Origin: Candidatus Faecalibacterium faecipullorum
GTDB taxonomy: Bacteria; Bacillota; Clostridia; Oscillospirales; Ruminococcaceae
DNA length: 5,200 nucleotides
Assembly (NCBI GenBank): GCA_019118985.1
Contig: DWXX01000046.1
Location: forward strand, 1-5,200
Direction: 5' to 3'
Shown one piece after another: positions 1 to 4,632 of the stretch (position 1 is the stretch's first letter; each line of letters starts with the position of its first letter). A program made the translations under genes and the position numbers. The notes under the pieces were generated by a model. The model was not told the DNA's origin. It was given only the letters and a program-made list of their open reading frames with translations, and did no database searches.

Positions 1-262
1 CGAGACGCTGCTGGTGCTGGACGCCATCACCGGGCAGAACGCCATCAGCCAGGCGCGGGAGTTCTGCAAGGCCGCCGACGCCAGCGGGGTCATCCTGACC
101 AAGCTGGACGGCACCGCCAAGGGCGGCTGCGTGGTGGCGGTCAAGCAGCGGCTGGGGCTGCCGGTGCGGTTCATCGGGGTGGGGGAGGCCATCGACGACC
201 TGCTGCCCTTTGACGCGGCCGGCTTTGTGGAAGAGCTGCTGCCCCGCAAGTGGAGGAGCTGA
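1..262 (+). CDS. ftsY: Signal recognition particle receptor FtsY, C-terminal end (5' truncated)
   Basis: This is the last 86 codons of FtsY, the GTPase that docks SRP-ribosome complexes at the membrane SecYEG translocon. The reading frame is open from the window edge (first full codon at 2) to TGA at 260-262. Visible NG-domain landmarks are the DAITGQN segment (fragment residues 7-13), the guanine-specificity motif TKLDGTAKGG (about 33-42) and the closing block IGVGE..DDL..F (about 58-70). These fit FtsY better than its paralogue Ffh, because the protein stops shortly after the GTPase domain with no methionine-rich M domain. The N-terminal A and N domains and the P-loop lie outside the window. 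The downstream rdgB begins 2 nt after the stop and its Shine-Dalgarno sequence sits within the last ftsY codons, so the two are very probably co-transcribed. The family call is secure. Confidence 0.95.
   Translation, partial: ETLLVLDAITGQNAISQAREFCKAADASGVILTKLDGTAKGGCVVAVKQRLGLPVRFIGVGEAIDDLLPFDAAGFVEELLPRKWRS
252..257 (+). promoter_or_regulatory. Ribosome binding site of rdgB, embedded in the ftsY 3' end
   Basis: GGAGGA lies 7 nt before the ATG at 265 and inside the last codons of ftsY. It decides the rdgB start in favour of ATG 265 over the in-frame GTG at 250, which precedes the SD and would add five residues ahead of the conserved MKICAATGNPGK start. The arrangement implies translational coupling with ftsY. 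Confidence 0.8.
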
Positions 263-264
263 CC

Positions 265-897
265 ATGAAGATCTGTGCTGCCACCGGCAACCCCGGCAAA
301 TTGAAAGAGCTGCGCCGCATCCTGGAAAAGCAGGGCCACCAGGTCCTCAGCCAGAAAGAGCTCGGCCTCGCCCTCGACCCTGAGGAGACGGGGGCCACCT
401 TCGCCGAGAATGCGGCCATCAAGGCGGCGGCGTTTATGGCGGCCTGCGGGCTGCCCACCGTCGCCGACGACTCGGGGCTGTGCGTCGACGCGCTGGGCGG
501 CGCGCCGGGGGTCTACAGCGCCCGCTACTGCGGCCATCACGGCGACGACGAGGCCAACAACGACAAGCTGCTGGCAGAGATGCGGCAGGTCCCCGCCGGG
601 CGGCGTGGGGCAAAGTTCGTCTCGGCGGTCTGCCTGATGCTGCCCGACGGCCGGGCCCTGACCTGCATGGGCGAGTGCCCGGGCCGCGTCGCCTTCGAGC
701 GGCTGCCGGGGGACTACGGCTTCGGCTACGACCCGCTGTTCATCCCCGACGAGCGGGGGGTGGAAGGGGGCGGCAAACGCCCCAACACCGAGGGGGCCAG
801 CTACGCCCAGCTGACCCCCGCCGAGAAGGACGCCATCAGCCACCGCGGCCGCGCCCTCGAGGCCCTCGAAGCGCAATTGCAGGACTTTTTGCGGTGA
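265..897 (+). CDS. rdgB: RdgB/HAM1 non-canonical purine NTP pyrophosphatase
   Basis: A 210-residue protein of the ITPase (HAM1/RdgB) family, which hydrolyses ITP, dITP and XTP to monophosphates plus pyrophosphate in the cytosol and keeps deaminated purines out of nucleic acids. Family signatures seen: the N-terminal nucleotide loop ATGNPGK (residues 6-12), TFAENA (45-50), the metal/catalytic ADDSGL (67-72), PGVYSARY (81-88), the GFGYDP block (152-157) and the C-terminal ISHRGRAL base-recognition motif (191-198). ATG 265 is chosen because of the GGAGGA 7 nt upstream and because the family starts almost directly at this beta strand. One oddity is a glycine-rich stretch around residues 163-178, between DPLFIPD and the YAQL segment, which is longer than in the E. 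coli type and accounts for a length slightly above the usual 195-205. Confidence in the family is very high. Confidence 0.95.
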   Translation: MKICAATGNPGKLKELRRILEKQGHQVLSQKELGLALDPEETGATFAENAAIKAAAFMAACGLPTVADDSGLCVDALGGAPGVYSARYCGHHGDDEANNDKLLAEMRQVPAGRRGAKFVSAVCLMLPDGRALTCMGECPGRVAFERLPGDYGFGYDPLFIPDERGVEGGGKRPNTEGASYAQLTPAEKDAISHRGRALEALEAQLQDFLR

Positions 898-902
898 CCC
901 CC

Positions 903-955
903 CTCAGTCACGGCCTGCGGCCGTGCCAGCTCCCCCGCAGGCGGGGGAGCCTGAG
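903..955 (+). repeat. Structured intergenic element: two GC hairpins closed by an outer stem
   Basis: The 93-nt gap between rdgB and yhbY is mostly a compact inverted-repeat structure. Outer arms CTCAG (903-907) and CTGAG (951-955) are complementary. Inside are hairpin 1, CACGGCC/GGCCGTG (909-915 with 919-925, loop TGC), and hairpin 2, GCTCCCCCG/CGGGGGAGC (929-937 with 942-950, loop CAGG). Together they can form a three-way junction in RNA or a cruciform-like DNA element. No T-run follows, so it is not a classical intrinsic terminator. Only one copy is present here; calling it a repeat rests on my memory of very similar CTCAGTCA...GCTCCCCC...GGGGGAGCC elements scattered between genes of Faecalibacterium-like genomes. 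Its function is unknown to me. The base pairing is certain, the repeat status is inferred. Confidence 0.6.
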
Positions 956-990
956 AGGTATGGATACAAAGTGTAATACAGGAGAAAAAT

Positions 991-1287
991 ATGCTTACAA
1001 GTAAACAGCGCGCCATCCTGCGCGGCAAGGCAAACACCATGGACCCGGTCTTTCAGATCGGCAAAGGGGAGATCGACCAGACCCTGATCGACGGGGTGAA
1101 GAGCTGCCTCGACGCCCGCGAGCTGATTAAGCTCAAGGTGCTGGAGACCAGCATCTATTCCGCCCGCGAGGCGTCGGTCATCCTGGCCGAGGCCACCGGC
1201 GCCGACTGCGTGCAGGTCATCGGCTCGAAGTTCGTCCTCTATCTGCAGAAGAAAAAGGACAGCGCCTACGCTGACTTGCTGAAATGA
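991..1287 (+). CDS. yhbY: YhbY/YqeI family RNA-binding protein (CRM domain)
   Basis: A 98-residue single-domain CRS1-YhbY (CRM) protein, called YhbY in E. coli and YqeI in B. subtilis. The family binds RNA and associates with large-subunit ribosome precursors. Seen in the sequence: the typical start MLTSKQRAILRGKA, then DPVFQIGKGEID (residues 18-29, containing the GKxG-type RNA-binding loop), ARELIKLKVL (42-51) and the C-terminal strand VQVIGSKFVLY (74-84). The length is normal for the family. ATG 991 is preceded by AGGAG (980-984) at 6 nt spacing. The loop reads GKGE where relatives usually have GKGG or GKNG. The stop overlaps the nadD start in an ATGA quadruplet (1284-1287), so nadD translation is probably coupled. 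I see no convincing promoter in the upstream gap, so expression is likely by read-through from ftsY-rdgB or from a promoter I cannot recognise. Confidence 0.93.
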   Translation: MLTSKQRAILRGKANTMDPVFQIGKGEIDQTLIDGVKSCLDARELIKLKVLETSIYSAREASVILAEATGADCVQVIGSKFVLYLQKKKDSAYADLLK

Positions 1288-1961
1288 AACTGCTGCTCTA
1301 CGGCGGCACCTTCGACCCGCCCCACAACGGACATCTGAATAACCTGCGGGCCGCCGCGGCGCGGGTCCACCCCGACCTTGCGGTGGTGATGCCGGCCGGC
1401 GTGCCCCCCCACAAGGCGGCCAGCGGCACCCCCGCGGCCCTGCGGCTGGAGATGTGCCGCTGCTTTAACGCCCTGGCCGGGGAGGAGGGTCTGCCCGCCG
1501 TCGAGGTGAGCGGCTGGGAGATCGAACAGGCCGCCGGCGGCAGGCGCAACTACACCGTCCTGACCCTCGAGATGCTGGCCCGGCGCCACCCGGGGGCCAC
1601 CCTCTACCTCGCGGTGGGCAGCGATATGCTGGAGAGCTTCCGCACCTGGTACCGCTGGCAGGACATCCTGCGGCTGGCGCGGCTGGTGGTGGTCAGCCGG
1701 GAGATCGGGGACGACCCCGCCCTCCACGCCGCCGCCCGCAGCCTGGACCCGTCGGGGGGGCGGATCCTGATGGCGCCGGTGCGGGCCCTGCCCATGGCGA
1801 GCAGCGCGCTGCGCCGCCGCCTGGCCGCCGGCGAAGGGTGCGCCGACGCGCTGCCCGGCAGCGTGCTGGCCGTCATCCGGCGGGAGGGGCTGTACGCCGC
1901 CCCCGAGCCGCCCGAACCGCCCCGCCGCTGCCGCCACCCCGACCCTGCCGGTACAACATGA
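1284..1961 (+). CDS. nadD: Nicotinate-nucleotide adenylyltransferase NadD
   Basis: A 225-residue nucleotidyltransferase that joins ATP and nicotinate mononucleotide to form deamido-NAD, the penultimate NAD biosynthesis step, in the cytosol. Key motifs: the HxGH-containing ATP site GGTFDPPHNGH (residues 7-17), PPHK (41-44) contacting phosphates, NYTVLTLEML (89-98), the GSDML (112-116) plus WYRWQDI (122-128) NaMN-site segment, and SSxxR (S173, S174, R177) of the ISSTxIR signature. VIRREGLY (197-204) is the usual family C-terminus. It starts at ATG 1284 inside the yhbY stop region without its own strong SD, so it is probably translated by coupling. After residue 204 there is an extra proline/arginine-rich tail of about 20 residues, absent from the compact NadD proteins I know and probably disordered. 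Adjacency to yqeI and yqeK is the classic Bacillota order. Confidence 0.95.
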   Translation: MKLLLYGGTFDPPHNGHLNNLRAAAARVHPDLAVVMPAGVPPHKAASGTPAALRLEMCRCFNALAGEEGLPAVEVSGWEIEQAAGGRRNYTVLTLEMLARRHPGATLYLAVGSDMLESFRTWYRWQDILRLARLVVVSREIGDDPALHAAARSLDPSGGRILMAPVRALPMASSALRRRLAAGEGCADALPGSVLAVIRREGLYAAPEPPEPPRRCRHPDPAGTT

Positions 1962-1976
1962 AAGGAAGGCTGCCCC

Positions 1977-2558
1977 ATGGATCTGAAACAGGCAAAAGCC
2001 CTCGCCCGCAAGCGGCTGGGCGACAAACGCTACCGCCACACCCTGAATGTGGAGAAGATGGCGGTCAAGCTGGCTGAACACTACGGCGCCGACGCGCAGC
2101 AGGCCGCCCTGGCCGCGCTGTTGCACGATACCGCCAAAGAGATGCCCACCGCCGAGCAGCTGGCGCTGCTGCGGGCCCACCCCGACCTTGCGGCGGACAC
2201 CGAGAACCGCCCCACCCCCATCTGGCACGGGGTCTGCGCGGCCATCCTGGCAAAGACCGAGTGGGGGGTCACCGACGAGGCGGTGCTGTCGGCGGTGGCC
2301 TGCCACACCGCGGGCAAGCCGGGGATGACCCTGCTGGACAAGATCCTCTTCCTGGCCGACATGACCAGCGCCGAGCGGGACTTCGACGGGGTGGAGTCCC
2401 TGCGCAGGCTGGCGTTTGAGGACATCGACCGGGCCATGCTGGCCGCGCTGGAAGAGTCGGTCTCCTTCGTCAAGCACGGGGGCAAGCCCCTCGACCCCAT
2501 GTCGGCGGCGGCGCGGGACGACTTCCGCCGGCTGCTGGACGGCCGGCAGGGGAAGTGA
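1977..2558 (+). CDS. yqeK: YqeK family HD-domain hydrolase, likely symmetrical Ap4A hydrolase
   Basis: A 193-residue HD-superfamily metalloprotein. YqeK proteins of Bacillota have been described as Ap4A hydrolases cleaving symmetrically to two ADP with a di-metal centre; that activity is family knowledge, not shown here. The ligand set is complete: H21 (RYRHTLNV), H50-D51 (ALLHDTAK), H84 (IWHG), H110 (ACHT) and D128 (LFLADM). The C-terminal HGGKPLDP (167-174) matches the family's terminal helix region. ATG 1977 is chosen for GGAAGG (1964-1969) at 7 nt spacing and the family-typical N-terminal length ahead of H21. It lies 15 nt after nadD, consistent with one transcription unit. No strong terminator follows; the next gene has its own promoter. 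The role in dinucleoside polyphosphate turnover is likely, but the physiological substrate in this organism is inferred. Confidence 0.9.
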   Translation: MDLKQAKALARKRLGDKRYRHTLNVEKMAVKLAEHYGADAQQAALAALLHDTAKEMPTAEQLALLRAHPDLAADTENRPTPIWHGVCAAILAKTEWGVTDEAVLSAVACHTAGKPGMTLLDKILFLADMTSAERDFDGVESLRRLAFEDIDRAMLAALEESVSFVKHGGKPLDPMSAAARDDFRRLLDGRQGK

Positions 2559-2585
2559 AGGTTTCGTAAACAGCGCCAAAACCGA

Positions 2586-2614
2586 TTGCGGATTCCGCCC
2601 AAGAATGCTATACT
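2586..2614 (+). promoter_or_regulatory. Sigma-70/SigA-type promoter for the LCP gene
   Basis: A -35 box TTGCGG (2586-2591) is separated by exactly 17 nt from the -10 box TATACT (2609-2614). TGC directly before the -10 gives an extended -10 (TGn). Transcription would begin near 2621, giving a leader of about 48 nt before ATG 2669. The segment is distinctly AT-richer than the flanking genes. This is the strongest promoter candidate in the window and would drive LCP-rsfS, possibly leuS, separately from the nadD-yqeK transcript. Confidence 0.72.
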
Positions 2615-2668
2615 ACTAAAAGACTGTTTTTACACCGCAGCGCACACGCGCATGAAGGAGACTGGACT

Positions 2669-4141
2669 ATGAGTGGAACCCCCCGCCGCATCAATACAGA
2701 CCGTTCGCTGGGCGCGCCTTCTTCCGCCAAAGGGGCGGGCGGCGCAGGGGGCGGCGGGGAGCCGCCCCGCCCGCCTATCCCCCCGCAGGGCGACGCCCCG
2801 CTGGAGGACGACGGGCAGAGCTTTTTCCGCCCCCAGGGCGACGACGCCCCGCCGGCGCAGCCCGCCCCGGACGGCGACCCCGCCGGCAGCGCCCGGCACG
2901 CCGCCGCCCGCGGCAGGGGCGGCGCAAAAGGCGGCAAAAAGAAAAAGCGCCGCAGCCCCCTCTGGCTGCCGCTGGCGGTGGTGCTGGGGGTCATGGCCCT
3001 GATCGGCTGCGGGGTGGTCTGGGCGGTGAACTACGTCAACCGTGTGCAGGAGAGCATCCGCCCCGAGTCGGACGCCCCCTCCATCGTCGAGGAGATCCAG
3101 ACCCTTGAGGAATACAAGGGGGACGTGGTGAACATCCTGGTCTGCGGCATCGACTATGAGGAGGGGCGCAACTATTCCTCCGACGGGTCGAACGACGGCA
3201 TGACCGATATGATCCTCTACTGCCAGTTCGACATCAAGGGCGGCGCGCTGCGTATGCTGCAGATCCCCCGCAACACCCTGGTCACCACCCAGAACCGCAC
3301 CGTCACCCTCTCGAGCGGCAAGACCTACCGCGCCTCCAACTACCAGATCAACTCAGTGGCGCTGTCCAACGGGGGCAGCATCGCGGCGCTGGCGGAGGTC
3401 ATCTACGACCAGTACAAGCTGCCCATCGACTACTACGTCACCATCAACATGGAGGCGCTGACCGAGGTGGTGGACAACTTCGGCGGCATCGAGGTCTATA
3501 TCCCCCACGATATGGAGTACAACGGCAGCTTTTTGGCCAAGGGCTACCGCAACCTGGACGGCGCTTCGGCCGAGTTCTTCGTCCGCAACCGCCACGGGCA
3601 GGGGTATGAGAACGCCGACATCGACCGGCTGAACATGCAGCGGTACTTCTACGCCGGGCTGTTCAAGCGGGCGCGCTCGATGGGCATCCAGGACATTCTG
3701 AACCAGATGCCCATCATCTTCAACGACTATATCTCGACGGATATGGACCTTGTGACGCTGGGCAAGCTGGCGGTGTCCTTTTTGCGGATCGACAGCGCCA
3801 ACATCATGATCGCCCAGACCCCGGTCTTTTCGGGCGGGGTGCCCTTTGTGGGCGCGAGCGAGACGTCGGCCGGCTACTCCTGCGTGGTGCCGGACGCCGG
3901 GTCGATCGCCGAGCTGCTCAACACCTATTTCCGCACCTACACCGGCCCGGTCAGCGAGGAGGAGCTCAACCTCGTTACCGACGACTGGCCCCACGGGTCG
4001 GTCTCGACCAGCGCCAACATCCAGTTCATGGGCCAGATCGACAAGGAGTCGGACGACGCCATCCTCGAGGGCGACACCGACGTGCAGGGCGCCGTCACCA
4101 CCGACGGCCAGCCCGCCGGCGGCGCGCAGCCTGCCGCATAA
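2669..4141 (+). CDS. LytR-CpsA-Psr (LCP) family cell-wall polymer transferase
   Basis: A 490-residue type II membrane protein. LCP enzymes move undecaprenyl-linked glycopolymers (teichoic acid-like or capsular) onto peptidoglycan outside the membrane. Order: a Gly/Pro/Ala-rich cytoplasmic tail of about 90 residues; a basic stop (KKKKRRS, 90-96); one transmembrane helix (about 97-121); a linker; the LCP domain (about 153-336); and a conserved C-terminal extension to about 421 followed by an acidic/Ala-rich tail. Catalytic-site landmarks: D162 (VCGID), D180 (MTDMIL), R201 (QIPRN), R306 and R308 (VRNRH), D317/R320 and Q324. D180 to R201 has the canonical 21-residue spacing. The Arg normally two residues before this Asp (RSD) is Met178, IPRD is IPRN, and the usual RQ reads MQ, so it is a divergent member. 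ATG 2669 follows AAGGAG (2655-2660) at 8 nt. The exact polymer substrate cannot be told; it may be one of several paralogues. Confidence 0.9.
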   Translation: MSGTPRRINTDRSLGAPSSAKGAGGAGGGGEPPRPPIPPQGDAPLEDDGQSFFRPQGDDAPPAQPAPDGDPAGSARHAAARGRGGAKGGKKKKRRSPLWLPLAVVLGVMALIGCGVVWAVNYVNRVQESIRPESDAPSIVEEIQTLEEYKGDVVNILVCGIDYEEGRNYSSDGSNDGMTDMILYCQFDIKGGALRMLQIPRNTLVTTQNRTVTLSSGKTYRASNYQINSVALSNGGSIAALAEVIYDQYKLPIDYYVTINMEALTEVVDNFGGIEVYIPHDMEYNGSFLAKGYRNLDGASAEFFVRNRHGQGYENADIDRLNMQRYFYAGLFKRARSMGIQDILNQMPIIFNDYISTDMDLVTLGKLAVSFLRIDSANIMIAQTPVFSGGVPFVGASETSAGYSCVVPDAGSIAELLNTYFRTYTGPVSEEELNLVTDDWPHGSVSTSANIQFMGQIDKESDDAILEGDTDVQGAVTTDGQPAGGAQPAA

Positions 4142-4178
4142 ACTGCCTGCCAACCAAACTGCAAAAGAAAGGGATCGT

Positions 4179-4571
4179 ATGGAAAATCTGAACGACAGCA
4201 AGACCCTGGCCATCCGCATCGCGCAGATCCTGGACAAAAAGAAGGCCCAGCAGCTGCGGGTGCTGAAGGTGCAGGACCTGACCGTCCTGACCGATTATTT
4301 CGTCATCGCGTCGGGCACCTCCACCACACAGGTGGCGTCGCTGGCCGACGAGGTGCAGTTCCAGCTCTCGCAGGAAGGGGTGGAGCCCTACCACACCGAG
4401 GGCTTCGACTCCAAGAACTGGATACTGCTGGACTATTCGGGGGTGATCGTCCACGTCTTTGTGCCGGGCACCCGCACCTACTACGACCTGGAGCACCTGT
4501 GGGCCGACGCCGAGACGGTGGACGTCTCGGCCTGGCTGGAGGAAGAGCCCCGGGACGGCGGCGCGCAGTGA
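4179..4571 (+). CDS. rsfS: Ribosomal silencing factor RsfS (YqeL/YbeB family)
   Basis: A 130-residue RsfS/Iojap protein, which binds uL14 on the 50S subunit and blocks joining to 30S, reducing translation during starvation. Family blocks seen: LTDYFVIASGTSTTQV (residues 37-52), VEPYHTEGF (68-76), NWILLDYSGVIVHVF (80-94) and YYDLEHLWADA (101-111). ATG 4179 is chosen because the family begins about 10-15 residues before the first helix and because AAAGGG (4168-4173) precedes it at 5 nt. The same frame stays open far upstream through the LCP gene, but that part encodes Ser/Arg/Pro-rich shadow sequence and is not real. The gene is 37 nt after LCP with no terminator between, so it probably shares the LCP promoter. 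An acidic tail of about 15 residues (116-130) extends past the core domain. Position downstream of nadD-yqeK is the standard Bacillota context. Confidence 0.95.
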   Translation: MENLNDSKTLAIRIAQILDKKKAQQLRVLKVQDLTVLTDYFVIASGTSTTQVASLADEVQFQLSQEGVEPYHTEGFDSKNWILLDYSGVIVHVFVPGTRTYYDLEHLWADAETVDVSAWLEEEPRDGGAQ

Positions 4572-4581
4572 ACGCTGCGCG
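4562..4581 (+). other. GC-rich hairpin spanning the rsfS stop codon
   Basis: CGCGCAG (4562-4568) pairs perfectly with CTGCGCG (4575-4581), giving a 7-bp stem whose 6-nt loop contains the rsfS stop TGA. No T-run follows, so it is not a standard rho-independent terminator. It could mark or protect a 3' end, slow polymerase, or be a coincidence of GC-rich coding sequence. A mutually exclusive shorter pairing, ACGCT/AGCGT (4572-4576 with 4586-4590), is also possible. Confidence 0.35.
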
Positions 4582-4595
4582 GGAGAGCGTATAAA
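4568..4595 (+). promoter_or_regulatory. Weak candidate promoter for leuS
   Basis: TATAAA at 4590-4595 is a good -10 hexamer. The best -35 at an acceptable 16-nt spacing is GTGAAC (4568-4573), matching TTGACA at only three positions, and there is no TGn before the -10. The start would fall near 4602, about 31 nt before leuS. This may be a secondary promoter; the alternative is simple read-through from rsfS. Confidence 0.3.
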
Positions 4596-4632
4596 GCAAC
4601 CCAAAGTAAGTGAAATATGGAGCTGATACGAG

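Noticed and set aside
250..264. GTG at 250 as the rdgB start
   Set aside because: It lies ahead of the GGAGGA site, and the extra five residues precede the conserved family N-terminus that begins at ATG 265.
972..977. TGTAAT as a -10 box for yhbY
   Set aside because: No -35 hexamer occurs at 16-18 nt upstream, and the start site would fall on the ribosome binding site (980-984).
960..1004. 14-codon open frame (starting MDTKCNTGEK) overlapping the yhbY start, considered as a leader peptide
   Set aside because: The only purine-rich stretch (GAGAGG) is 1 nt from the ATG, too close for ribosome binding. There is no run of regulatory codons and no antiterminator pair downstream.
1361..1386. 26-nt near-repeat (24 of 26 identical) with 2171-2196 in yqeK, both encoding an R-x-HPDLA stretch
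   Set aside because: Both copies are in-frame and encode a plausible local sequence with the preferred GC-rich codons. There is no flanking similarity, so coincidence is the simplest explanation.
1266..2579. 437-residue open frame on the - strand antisense to nadD and yqeK
   Set aside because: It mirrors two clearly conserved genes, its translation is Gly/Ala/Arg/Gln/His-rich with no recognisable domain, and long antisense open frames are expected in GC-rich DNA with strong G/C third positions.
2560..2583. GGTTT/AAACC inverted repeat after yqeK as a terminator
   Set aside because: The stem is only 5 bp and AT-rich, with a 14-nt loop and no T-run after it.
3846..4178. 111-codon in-frame upstream extension of rsfS within the LCP gene
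   Set aside because: The extension encodes Ser/Arg/Pro/Thr-rich shadow sequence. RsfS homology begins only at ATG 4179, which has its own upstream purine-rich site.
3353..4237. 294-residue open frame on the - strand antisense to the LCP gene
   Set aside because: Val/His/Asp/Gly-rich shadow translation of a conserved gene, without a credible start context or motif.
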